Positions 1-6,414 of a DNA stretch of 10,105 nucleotides are shown here, one piece after another (the first letter of the stretch is position 1; each line of letters opens with the position of its first letter). Location of the stretch: contig UQUM01000057.1 in NCBI GenBank assembly GCA_900544255.1, positions 1 through 10,105 of the forward strand. Direction: 5' to 3'. The notes under the pieces were generated by a model. That model worked only from the letters and a program-made list of their open reading frames with translations. It was not told the origin of the DNA and searched no databases. The stretch comes from an uncultured Sutterella sp. GTDB taxonomy: Bacteria; Pseudomonadota; Gammaproteobacteria; Burkholderiales; Burkholderiaceae_F. The position numbers and the translations under genes are program-made.

Positions 1-136
1 TTCGGGTCGGTCTAAAAAGCCGGCGCCGAATCAGCAGCAGGAATCCACCGAAGTGATCGGCAGCGCAAGCTGCTGACGCAGTAGAGAATCTCCGTCGTTC
101 ACGGCGGAGAGAACGTCAAGGCAACACAAACGCCGG
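1..136. other. Non-coding tail downstream of fabF
   Basis: I see no gene here. Read on the minus strand, just after the fabF stop, there are two compact hairpins. One has 8-bp arms at 90-97 and 102-109 (one G-U pair) closed by a four-base loop. The other has 5-bp arms at 60-64 and 69-73, also with a four-base loop, which reads GCAA on the plus strand. A run of five T on the minus strand (14-18) follows a weak GC-rich stem around 19-38 and could end the fab transcript, but that stem needs G-U pairing and is not convincing. Short open frames on the minus strand lack a good start codon. Confidence 0.4.
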
Positions 137-1369
137 TCAGATTCTCTTATAGATCACGGTCGCATTCGTACCGCCGAACCCGAAGTTGTTCTTCATCGCC
201 GCACGGATTTCGCAGTGTTCGGGCTTGACGGCCACCTTTACGCAGCATTCCGGTTCCTGATCAACGAGGTTGATCGTCGGCGGAACCGTCTGCGTTTCAA
301 TCGCCTTCACCGTGAGAACGCTTTCAAGCCCACCGGCGCCGCCCAGCAAATGCCCCGTGGCGCCCTTCGTGGAACTCACCCACATCGCATCCGTATGGTC
401 GCCGAAGACTTCGCGCACTGCCTTACTTTCGTTCACGTCGCCCACCCCGGTCGAGGTGCCGTGGGCGTTCACGTAATCGATGTTTTCAGGCGTCATCTCC
501 GCGTGCTTCAAAGCCATCTTCATGCAGCGCGCCGGACCGTCGGTCGAAGGCGTCGTAATGTGGAAGGCATCCCCGGTAAGGCCGTACCCCGCGACTTCGC
601 AGTAGATTTTCGCACCGCGCGCCACGGCGTGTTCGTACTCTTCCAGAACGAGCACACCGGCCCCTTCGCCGATCACAAACCCGTTGCGGCCCTTGTCAAA
701 GGGGCGAGATGCATGCTGCGGATCGTCGTTCATGCGGCTTAAGGCGTGCATGTTGTCAAACCCAGCCACCGTATCTTCGCAGAGCGCCCCTTCGGCGCCG
801 CCCGCCACCATCACGTCCGCGTCCCCGCGGCGGATGATCCACGCCGCTTCGCCGATCGCATGAAGACCGGAAGCACAGGCCGTCACCGTCGTGAGATTGG
901 GCCCCTTCAAATGACGGAGAATGGAAAGTTCGCCGCTCGCAAGGTTAATGATCGTCCCGGGAATCATGAAGGGCGAGACACGGCGGGGACCGCGTTCGAT
1001 CAGCGTCCTATAGTTGCTGCAGAGCATGTCAAGGCCCCCGATGCCGGAGCCGATGATGCAGCCAGCGCGGTTCGCTTCTTCTTCATTTTCTTCGGAAAAA
1101 GTGAGTTGGGCGTCATCTAGCGCCTGCATGCCGGCGGCACAGGCGTAGGCGATGAAACGGTCAAAACGCCGGGCTTCCTTGGCCGGGAGCCAATCACTCG
1201 CTTCAAACCCCTTCACTTCGCCCGCAATCTGCGCGCCGAACTGAGAGGCATCAAAGTGCGTAATTTTTTCAATGCCGCACTTACCGGCAAGAATGGCTTC
1301 CCAAGTGGAAGCCACATCGAGCCCCAAGGGGCTAACGGCACCGAGGCCGGTGACAACGACGCGACGCAT
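137..1369 (-). CDS. fabF: Beta-ketoacyl-ACP synthase II (FabF)
   Basis: FabF condenses malonyl-ACP with a growing acyl-ACP in the cytoplasm, the elongation step of type II fatty acid synthesis; in family members it also carries out the temperature-sensitive C16:1 to C18:1 step. The 410-residue product has the whole thiolase-fold Cys-His-His triad: Cys165 in TACASG, His303 in NAHGTSTGVGD and His340 in STKGATGHLLGGAG. The C-terminal glycine loop NNFGFGGTNA is at 394-403. Length and residue numbers match E. coli FabF closely. An in-frame ATG exists 22 codons upstream (1435), but I chose 1369 because MRRVVVTGLG is the family N-terminus and an AAAGGA-type ribosome site precedes it by about 11 bases; the upstream extension also runs into a terminator hairpin. 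It is the last gene of the fab cluster, 137 bases after acpP. Confidence 0.97.
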   Translation of the reverse strand: MRRVVVTGLGAVSPLGLDVASTWEAILAGKCGIEKITHFDASQFGAQIAGEVKGFEASDWLPAKEARRFDRFIAYACAAGMQALDDAQLTFSEENEEEANRAGCIIGSGIGGLDMLCSNYRTLIERGPRRVSPFMIPGTIINLASGELSILRHLKGPNLTTVTACASGLHAIGEAAWIIRRGDADVMVAGGAEGALCEDTVAGFDNMHALSRMNDDPQHASRPFDKGRNGFVIGEGAGVLVLEEYEHAVARGAKIYCEVAGYGLTGDAFHITTPSTDGPARCMKMALKHAEMTPENIDYVNAHGTSTGVGDVNESKAVREVFGDHTDAMWVSSTKGATGHLLGGAGGLESVLTVKAIETQTVPPTINLVDQEPECCVKVAVKPEHCEIRAAMKNNFGFGGTNATVIYKRI

Positions 1370-1418
1370 AGCGGTCTGTTTCCTTTCTCTCTGATTGGTT
1401 TTAATAGGTATCGGGCAC

Positions 1419-1450
1419 AAAAAAGGGCCTGACAAATGAGGCCCTTTTTT
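1419..1450. terminator. Bidirectional hairpin between acpP and fabF
   Basis: The arms 1419-1430 and 1439-1450 pair perfectly over 12 bp (six A, then GGGCCT), with an eight-base loop. The stem has a GGGCC core followed by six T on either strand, the form of an intrinsic terminator. On the minus strand it lies 57 bases beyond the acpP stop and about 50 bases before the fabF start, so it would end or attenuate acpP transcripts before fabF. A -10-like TATTAA (1401-1406, minus strand) just downstream could give fabF a separate start, but no clear -35 accompanies it. Confidence 0.85.
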
Positions 1451-1506
1451 ATGCGGCAGTCTTCGGTGTACCTGAAGGACGCACCGAAGTCGTACCGGTA
1501 CTTCGC

Positions 1507-1746
1507 TTAGGCCTTAACGTTGGCCTTGATGAAGTCGATCGCCTGCTGCACGGTGCGGAGATTTTCCTGCTGTTCGTCAGGAATCTGCACCTTGAAGGCG
1601 TCTTCGAGCGCCATCACGAGTTCCACGGTGTCAAGGCTGTCGGCGCCGAGATCTTCGATGAAGGAAGCTTCATTCTTGATGTCCGCTTCATTCTTGCCGA
1701 GCTGTTCAGCGATAATCTTCTTGACCTTTTGTTCCAAATCGTCCAT
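1507..1746 (-). CDS. acpP: Acyl carrier protein
   Basis: AcpP is the small acidic cytoplasmic carrier to which fatty acyl chains are attached through a 4'-phosphopantetheine arm. The 79-residue product is the usual length and acidic. It has the attachment motif GADSLDTVELVMALE with Ser37 in the DSL triplet, the residue modified by holo-ACP synthase. The following helix (38-50), which recognises partner enzymes, is intact, as is the FKVQIPDEQQE segment. The start at 1746 is supported by a GGAG seven bases upstream. It lies between fabG (99 bases upstream) and fabF (137 bases downstream). It probably has its own promoter within the fabG-acpP gap and its own terminator before fabF, in keeping with the need for far more carrier protein than enzyme. 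Confidence 0.98.
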   Translation of the reverse strand: MDDLEQKVKKIIAEQLGKNEADIKNEASFIEDLGADSLDTVELVMALEDAFKVQIPDEQQENLRTVQQAIDFIKANVKA

Positions 1747-1817
1747 TTAACGTCTCCAAGGGAGAGGGATAAGAATTCTGTGTTCCAGGAATGCTTCGCA
1801 CTCCCAACGAAAGAGGC

Positions 1818-1826
1818 ATTTTATCA
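1818..1826 (-). promoter_or_regulatory. Candidate extended -10 promoter of acpP
   Basis: On the minus strand the gap between fabG and acpP contains TGATAAAAT, that is, a TG one base before a -10 hexamer matching TATAAT at five of six positions. Extended -10 elements can work without a good -35, and none is visible at 17-18 bases. Transcription would begin near 1811, leaving a leader of about 65 bases before acpP. This is pattern matching only. Confidence 0.45.
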
Positions 1827-1845
1827 GGCTTGGCGCCCAATTACA

Positions 1846-2601
1846 CTACCCCATAAAAAGCCCGCCGTTCACCGGCAAAACGGCTCCCGTCACATACGCA
1901 GCAAGGTCTGAGGCGAGATAGAGCACGGCGCCGGCGATATCATCCGTTTGTCCGAGACGACGTGCCGGAATGCGTTCCGCGAGCTTTTCCCGGTCACTTT
2001 CGGCCAAAGCGCGCGTCATGTCCGTATCGATGAAGCCGGGGGCAATGCAGTTCACGGTAATTCCGCGGCTTGCGACTTCCTGCGCAACCGACTTGCTCAT
2101 GCCGATGAGTCCCGCCTTTGCCGCCGCGTAATTGGCTTGACCGGCGTTCCCCATGCTGCCCACCACCGAACTCATGTTGATGATGCGTCCGAAACGCGCC
2201 TTCATCATGGGTCGCAGCACGGCACGCGTCAGCACGAAGGCCGCCGTGAGGTTCGTCGCAATCACTGCGTCCCACGCTTCGTCCGATAAGCGCATCGCCA
2301 GCATGTCGCGCGTGATGCCCGCGTTGTTGACAAGAATGTCCACGGCGCCTTTTTCCCCGACGATCGTCGCCACCGTATCCGCACAGGCCTTCCGGTCCGT
2401 CACGTTGAGAACGATGCCGCGGCCTTTGTCGCCTAAGGCGGCCGAAATCTTGGCGGCGCCTTCTTCCGTCGTCGCCGTCCCGTAAACGTAGGCACCGGCC
2501 GAAGCCAACGCCTCAGCGCACGCCGCCCCGATGCCGCGGGTTGCGCCCGTCACCAAAGCTACCCGCCCTGCAAGAGCCGTTTCTTTCAAAATGGGTTCCA
2601 T
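1846..2601 (-). CDS. fabG: 3-oxoacyl-ACP reductase (FabG)
   Basis: FabG reduces beta-ketoacyl-ACP to beta-hydroxyacyl-ACP with NADPH, the first reduction in each elongation cycle. The 251-residue product is a classical short-chain dehydrogenase/reductase. The dinucleotide-binding glycines are in TGATRGIG (18-25), the structural NNAG is at 92-95, and the catalytic tetrad is Asn117, Ser145, Tyr158 and Lys162 (in NYAAAKAG). The PGFIDTDMT stretch (188-196) and C-terminal VNGG are typical of FabG. The N-terminus is some six residues longer than usual (MEPILKETALAGRVALVTG), but no internal ATG offers an alternative and an AGGA lies nine bases before the start. The gene is 12 bases after fabD and surely co-transcribed with it. 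Confidence 0.96.
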   Translation of the reverse strand: MEPILKETALAGRVALVTGATRGIGAACAEALASAGAYVYGTATTEEGAAKISAALGDKGRGIVLNVTDRKACADTVATIVGEKGAVDILVNNAGITRDMLAMRLSDEAWDAVIATNLTAAFVLTRAVLRPMMKARFGRIINMSSVVGSMGNAGQANYAAAKAGLIGMSKSVAQEVASRGITVNCIAPGFIDTDMTRALAESDREKLAERIPARRLGQTDDIAGAVLYLASDLAAYVTGAVLPVNGGLFMG

Positions 2602-2613
2602 CTTTCTTTGTCC

Positions 2614-3552
2614 TTATACGTGAAAACCGTCTTTTGCCACCAATTCCGCGATCGAAGCTGCCGAGGAAATATTAGCCGTTTCCAGGGTGGGATCAATGCG
2701 GCGAATAAGTCCCGTCAACACGCGGCCCGGGCCGCATTCCACGACGTGCGTCACGCCTTCAGCCTTCATTTTGCGCACGGTCTTCACCCACTGAACGGGG
2801 CTAGCCGCCTGAAGCGCGAGATTGCGCCGGATGACGTCCGCATCCGCCTCAAATTCCGCGTCCACATTGGCAATGACGTCAAACTGAGGCGTATTCACGG
2901 AAATTTCCGCAAGGCGCCCTGCCAATTTTTCCGCGGCGCCTTTTAAAAGCTGCGAATGGAAGGGCCCGGAGACCGCCAACATCAGAGCTCGCTTGGCACC
3001 AACCGCCTTACAGGCTTCGCACGCCCTTTCCACCGCCGCCTTATGTCCGGCAATCACCACCTGCCCCGGTGAATTGAAGTTCACGGGTTCCACGACCTCA
3101 TCCGCGCGCACCGACGCACAGGCCGCTTCCACCGTTTCGTCCGTAAGGCCGATGACGGCGGCCATCGCTCCGACCCCAACGGGCACCGCTTCCTGCATGG
3201 CATTCGCACGGAACCGCACGAGTCTTACGGCTTCTTCAAGCGTAAAGACGCCCGCTGCCGTCAGAGCCGAATATTCACCGAGACTGTGCCCGGCGGCCAA
3301 AACGGGTTTCACGCCGCCCGCAGCAAGCCACGCTTCATAAACGGCACAGGATGCCGCAAGAATCGCAGGCTGCGTATTCACGGTGAGATTAAGGTTTTCT
3401 GCCGGCCCCTCAGCCATGAGTTTCGTAAGGGGCTCCCCCAAAGCGTCATCGGCTCGGCCGAGTACCTTCTGAGCGGCAGGAGAGTCCGCCAATCCCGCCG
3501 TCATGCCGACCGTCTGGCTGCCCTGACCGGGAAAAACAAAAGCGATTTTCAT
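2614..3552 (-). CDS. fabD: Malonyl-CoA:ACP transacylase (FabD)
   Basis: FabD moves the malonyl group from CoA to acyl carrier protein and so supplies the extender unit to FabH and FabF. The 312-residue product has the family landmarks in order: PGQGSQ (8-13), the nucleophile Ser90 in GHSLGEYSAL, the malonyl-carboxylate arginine Arg115 in the VRFRANAMQEAVP segment, FNSPGQVVIAG (159-169), His199 in SGPFHSQLL, and CGPGRVLTGLI near the C-terminus. Length matches E. coli FabD (about 309). The start is supported by AAGGA about nine bases upstream. The spacings of 27 bases from fabH and 12 to fabG point to one transcript. Confidence 0.97.
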   Translation of the reverse strand: MKIAFVFPGQGSQTVGMTAGLADSPAAQKVLGRADDALGEPLTKLMAEGPAENLNLTVNTQPAILAASCAVYEAWLAAGGVKPVLAAGHSLGEYSALTAAGVFTLEEAVRLVRFRANAMQEAVPVGVGAMAAVIGLTDETVEAACASVRADEVVEPVNFNSPGQVVIAGHKAAVERACEACKAVGAKRALMLAVSGPFHSQLLKGAAEKLAGRLAEISVNTPQFDVIANVDAEFEADADVIRRNLALQAASPVQWVKTVRKMKAEGVTHVVECGPGRVLTGLIRRIDPTLETANISSAASIAELVAKDGFHV

Positions 3553-3579
3553 ATATTTACGTCCTTTTAAGGGACCCCG

Positions 3580-4560
3580 TTAAATCCATTTTAAAAGCAG
3601 GCTGCCCCAGGTCATTCCGGCGCCCACGCCCTGCAGTAAAACTGTGTCGTCCGTTCGGATACGGTTCGTTTCCAAAGCTTCGGATAGCGCCAACGGAACG
3701 GACGCGGCCGAGGTATTGCCGTGATGCGCCACCGTCATCACCGTCTTTTCTTCAGGAACGTTGAGTTTGTCGGCAATCATGCGAATGATGCGGCTGTTGG
3801 CTTGGTGCGGCACCCACACGTCGACGGCATCGGGCGTCATCCCGGCAGCCGCACATACTTCGCGCGCAGATTCCGTCAGAGAGCTCACCGCAAGCTTAAA
3901 GACCTGCTGGCCGTTCATGTGAATGTACCCCGTCCCCACGACCGCATTGTGGTCAAGCCGCGCTGGGAGCGACAACGTCGCTTCGCCGAAGCTGCCGTCG
4001 GCGTGCATGCGGTGCGACAAAATGCCGGGCTTATCCGACACCTCAAGCACCACGGCCCCAGCGCCGTCCCCAAAGAGCACACAGGTCGAACGATCCTTCC
4101 AATCAACGACGCGAGAAAGAATTTCTGCTCCCACGACGAGCGCCCGACGGTACGCCCCCGTTCGGATGAGACCGTCGGCGACGCTTAAGGCATAAACAAA
4201 CCCCGAGCACACGGCCTGCACGTCAAACGCCGCACAGCCCGCTGCGCCCAACGCGGCCTGGAGCCGACAGGCAGTCGAAGGGAAAACCATATCCGGCGTC
4301 GTCGTCGCGACGACGATCAAATCCACGGTGTCGGCGGCGACTCCGGCACGCTGAAGCGCCTCAACGCTCGCACGGCGCGCAAGTTCCAAAGTCGTGAGTC
4401 CCTCTTCGGCGATGTACCGACCTTCTATACCGGTTCGCGTACGGATCCACTCGTCGCTCGTTTCAATGCCGTCCCGAGCCAATTCTGCCGCGAGCTCATC
4501 ATTCGTCACATAGCGGGCGGGGAGTGCACATCCCGCCGCCAAAATTCTTGAATAAAGCAT
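3580..4560 (-). CDS. fabH: Beta-ketoacyl-ACP synthase III (FabH)
   Basis: FabH starts fatty acid synthesis by condensing acetyl-CoA with malonyl-ACP. The 326-residue product has the Cys-His-Asn triad of this class: Cys118 in DVQAVCSGFVYAL, His252 in VPHQANSRII (the ACP-docking region) and Asn282 in HHGNTSAAS. The substrate-binding DEWIRTRTGI (36-45) and the C-terminal GVGAGMTWGSLLLKW are standard. It is the first gene of the fab run; there is no strong Shine-Dalgarno, only GGG-rich sequence a few bases before the ATG. In related bacteria plsX lies directly upstream, but here a 365-base spacer with a terminator takes its place, so fabH probably has its own promoter in 4561-4670. A TACAAT hexamer occurs there on the minus strand but without a recognisable -35. 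Confidence 0.96.
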   Translation of the reverse strand: MLYSRILAAGCALPARYVTNDELAAELARDGIETSDEWIRTRTGIEGRYIAEEGLTTLELARRASVEALQRAGVAADTVDLIVVATTTPDMVFPSTACRLQAALGAAGCAAFDVQAVCSGFVYALSVADGLIRTGAYRRALVVGAEILSRVVDWKDRSTCVLFGDGAGAVVLEVSDKPGILSHRMHADGSFGEATLSLPARLDHNAVVGTGYIHMNGQQVFKLAVSSLTESAREVCAAAGMTPDAVDVWVPHQANSRIIRMIADKLNVPEEKTVMTVAHHGNTSAASVPLALSEALETNRIRTDDTVLLQGVGAGMTWGSLLLKWI

Positions 4561-4925
4561 AAACCCAGGCTTAATCCCTAAAAAAATTGATTCGGGGATT
4601 GTAACGGCTTCGGTGCCGCCGCCTCATCATCCGTTCCGCTGAAAATCGGCTTTTTTTGAAACCGACGGCAACAAAAAAGGCAGATTGTCACGGGAATTGC
4701 TTCCCATGTCAATCTGCCTTTTCGTCTGAGCCCATCCAACCGCGCGAGCGGCCGGAACGCGACGAACGACTTTGTCCCTGATTTTCCAGAGGTGTCAGAC
4801 TTATCCGCCTCATTCCCCGACGCAGAGTCGTGGGAGCCTCGGCGCATTTTCTGCTCTGCCGAAACCGTTGCCGGCTTCAACAGGGAACCGCTGCACTTTT
4901 ATGGTGTCGGACGGTCTCGAAACTC
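4561..4925. other. Gene-free spacer between rpmF and fabH
   Basis: This 365-base stretch lies where plsX normally sits. It contains a long terminator hairpin (4673-4722) and, downstream on the minus strand, the presumed fabH promoter and leader. The only open frame of note (minus, about 4880-4578, 100 codons) begins at a TTG with no ribosome site, runs straight through the terminator stem and has a low-complexity polar product that resembles nothing I know. I see no plsX-like motifs. A second short A/T-flanked stem-like stretch (about 4644-4666) is too weak to call. Confidence 0.7.
4673..4722. terminator. Long bidirectional terminator after rpmF
   Basis: Perfect 13-bp arms lie at 4675-4687 and 4710-4722. 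The stem continues inward through a T/T mismatch, a two-base-pair step, a C/A mismatch and a five-base-pair GGGAA/TTCCC helix (4692-4696 with 4701-4705) closed by a four-base loop. Runs of six T on the minus strand and four T on the plus strand follow the GC core. On the minus strand it would end the yceD-rpmF transcript about 200 bases past rpmF and insulate fabH. Confidence 0.85.
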
Positions 4926-5111
4926 TTATTCGGCGTCGTTCTTCGTGGCAATGACCTTCTTGCCACGGTAGTAACCGGTCGGGCTGATGTGGTGACGGCG
5001 GTGCACTTCACCGGTCGTCGCTTCAACAGCGGTCGGAGGATTGGTCAGGAAGTCGTGAGCACGATGATTGCCGCGCTTCGCGACGGACTTCTTATTTTGC
5101 TGAACAGCCAT
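4926..5111 (-). CDS. rpmF: 50S ribosomal protein L32
   Basis: L32 is a small basic protein of the large ribosomal subunit. The 61-residue product begins MAVQQNKKS, followed by KRGNHRAHDFL, and has GEVHRRHHISPTGYYRGKKV in the second half, all diagnostic. It lacks the paired CxxC motifs of zinc-binding L32, so it is the zinc-independent form usual in Proteobacteria. An open frame extends farther upstream to 5216, but the family N-terminus fixes the start at 5111. The ribosome site is only a GGGG about eight bases upstream. It follows yceD after 132 bases, and a strong promoter lies in that gap, so rpmF is probably expressed both with yceD and alone. Confidence 0.97.
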   Translation of the reverse strand: MAVQQNKKSVAKRGNHRAHDFLTNPPTAVEATTGEVHRRHHISPTGYYRGKKVIATKNDAE

Positions 5112-5147
5112 TTTTATACCCCACGAGGGAAAACTTGAAAGCGCGTC

Positions 5148-5177
5148 ATTATACGCAAACGATCCACGCTTTGCCAG
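5148..5177 (-). promoter_or_regulatory. Candidate strong promoter of rpmF
   Basis: On the minus strand a perfect TATAAT lies at 5148-5153, with CTGGCA (four of six matches to TTGACA) 18 bases upstream at 5172-5177. The bases just after the -10 read GACGCGC, a GC-rich discriminator. Upstream of the -35 the sequence to about 5243 is strikingly AT-rich with A and T tracts, like an UP element. Transcription would start near 5141 with a leader of about 30 bases. This architecture is typical of ribosomal promoters under stringent control; the regulation itself is inferred. Confidence 0.7.
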
Positions 5178-5186
5178 GGAAAAAGC

Positions 5187-5214
5187 GAACTTTGAAGTTT
5201 TTCTTGAAAAGTTC
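5187..5214. repeat. Small inverted repeat upstream of the rpmF promoter
   Basis: Seven-base arms GAACTTT (5187-5193) and AAAGTTC (5208-5214) flank a T-rich 14-base centre. It lies in the AT-rich stretch between yceD and the rpmF -35 box. It could be a weak transcript end for yceD, part of an UP element or a protein site; nothing in the sequence decides between these. Confidence 0.35.
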
Positions 5215-5243
5215 ACTTTGAGAATATATTAAAAACATTGATT

Positions 5244-5762
5244 TTATTTCGTTTTCAATCCGGCAAGCACCGCAAACGGATTGGGCTTTTCCAAGGTTTC
5301 CTCCGTTTCTGCCGTCTCAAGCTGCGTCCGGTCGGGCTCACAATCCTCATGCTGCGGAAACGCAGGCAGCGACAAAATGAGTTCTTCTTCCACCCAGGCC
5401 GTCGTGTCAAAGCGCCGGCTTCCCACCACCACGTCGTACCCGTCATCCTCTTCAATGGGCATCGCGTCCGCCTCGGCTTCTGTCTTCGTGAAGACGAAAG
5501 GCACCGTTTTCTCAATGTCGATGTCGCAGGGTTTGCCGCAGCGCACGCACTGCGTCACGAGGTGCGCCCGCAGAGTGAGTTCGGCAGCCGGCCGCCCCTT
5601 CACTTCCCCGAGCCCCGACGCCTGCCAGGTGCATTCGCAGACCTTTGCCTCCCCTTCCAGCGCTTTTGCCAATTCCGGCATTGCTTCCAGGGTCACGTCC
5701 CCCGAGGCCTCACGGCGCAACCGCGCCAATTCAAAAATATCGATTTCTCTTGATTCCGACAT
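5244..5762 (-). CDS. yceD: YceD family (DUF177) 23S rRNA accumulation protein
   Basis: YceD proteins are needed for normal 23S rRNA levels in bacteria and plants and are nearly always encoded beside rpmF; the molecular mechanism is not settled. From the chosen start the product is 172 residues. It has the conserved pair Cys72/Cys75 in QCVRCGKP, the WVEEELILSLPAFPQHEDC segment (123-141), an acidic stretch (142-158) and the terminal NPFAVLAGLK motif. The frame stays open to an ATG at 5810, and ATGs also occur at 5777 and 5771. I prefer 5762 (MSESREIDIFELAR) because the homologous region begins there, although the ATG at 5777 has a better ribosome site (AAAGG, about ten bases). The gene diverges from maf over only 49 bases. 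Confidence 0.88.
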   Translation of the reverse strand: MSESREIDIFELARLRREASGDVTLEAMPELAKALEGEAKVCECTWQASGLGEVKGRPAAELTLRAHLVTQCVRCGKPCDIDIEKTVPFVFTKTEAEADAMPIEEDDGYDVVVGSRRFDTTAWVEEELILSLPAFPQHEDCEPDRTQLETAETEETLEKPNPFAVLAGLKTK

Positions 5763-5811
5763 AACGTCCATTTCCATGCCGAGGCAGCCTTTCATTACAA
5801 TGCCGCCCATT

Positions 5812-6408
5812 ATGACAAAAACACCTCTGATTTTAGCGAGCTCGTCGCGGTACCGCCGCGAGCTCTTGGATCGTCTCGGTCTCGCCTACACCACGGTAAG
5901 TCCCGACGTGGATGAAACCCCGCTCGCGGGCGAAGCCCCGGCGGCACTTGCACTGCGCCTCGCGCACCTCAAGGCCGAAGCCGTCGCAAAAATGCATCCC
6001 GACGCCGTCGTCATCGGTTCGGATCAAGTCTGCGACCTCGAAGGCACGCCGCTCGGCAAACCCCACACGTTTGAAAAAGCCGTCGCGCAGCTTAAGGCCA
6101 TGCAGGGCAAGCGCCTCGTTTTCCACACCGCCGTCTGCGTCATTGCGCCGTCCGCCCCCGTGCAGGACACTGTGAGCGACACCGTCATTACGATGCGCGC
6201 CCTCTCGGACGTTGCGATCCGTGACTACGTCGAACGCGAAAAGCCCTTTGACTGCGCTGGTTCGGCCAAAATTGAAAAACTCGGCATTGCGCTCATGGAT
6301 TCCGTCACGAGCGATGATCCGACGTCCTTGATCGGTCTCCCTCTGATGCGTCTGACGACGATGCTCACCAAGGCCGGTCTCCCCCCTGTCGCTGGCTTGA
6401 CGGTGTAA
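5812..6408 (+). CDS. yceF: Maf/YceF-type nucleoside triphosphate pyrophosphatase
   Basis: Maf proteins hydrolyse non-canonical or modified nucleoside triphosphates to the monophosphate; the YceF branch prefers 7-methyl-GTP. The 198-residue product opens with PLILASSSRYRRELL (5-19), the substrate loop. It has Asp71 in VIGSDQV as the likely catalytic acid/base, DCAGSAKIEKLG (147-158) and SDDPTSLIGLPL (167-178). The DQV and DCAGS signatures fit the YceF subgroup rather than the dTTP/UTPase (YhdE) subgroup. The open frame continues far upstream, antisense to yceD, but homology places the start at 5812 (an ATG at 5800 would add four residues); no ribosome site is evident for either. Divergence from yceD-rpmF matches the E. 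coli gene order. The methyltransferase gene follows after six bases. Confidence 0.93.
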   Translation: MTKTPLILASSSRYRRELLDRLGLAYTTVSPDVDETPLAGEAPAALALRLAHLKAEAVAKMHPDAVVIGSDQVCDLEGTPLGKPHTFEKAVAQLKAMQGKRLVFHTAVCVIAPSAPVQDTVSDTVITMRALSDVAIRDYVEREKPFDCAGSAKIEKLGIALMDSVTSDDPTSLIGLPLMRLTTMLTKAGLPPVAGLTV

Positions 6409-6414
6409 TCCATC

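Noticed and set aside
215..742. Plus-strand open frame inside fabF
   Set aside because: It is the opposite-strand shadow of a GC-rich, fully conserved fabF; the product is Arg/His-rich without domain character.
1370..1435. 22-residue N-terminal extension of FabF
   Set aside because: It would place coding sequence over the acpP-fabF terminator, has no homology to FabF and ignores the good ribosome site before 1369.
4578..4880. Minus-strand open frame of 100 codons in the rpmF-fabH spacer
   Set aside because: It starts at TTG without a ribosome site, crosses the terminator stem and encodes a low-complexity polar product unlike PlsX or any family I recognise.
5281..6408. Long 375-codon version of the maf frame
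   Set aside because: The first 177 codons are antisense to yceD and serine-rich; Maf homology begins only at 5812.
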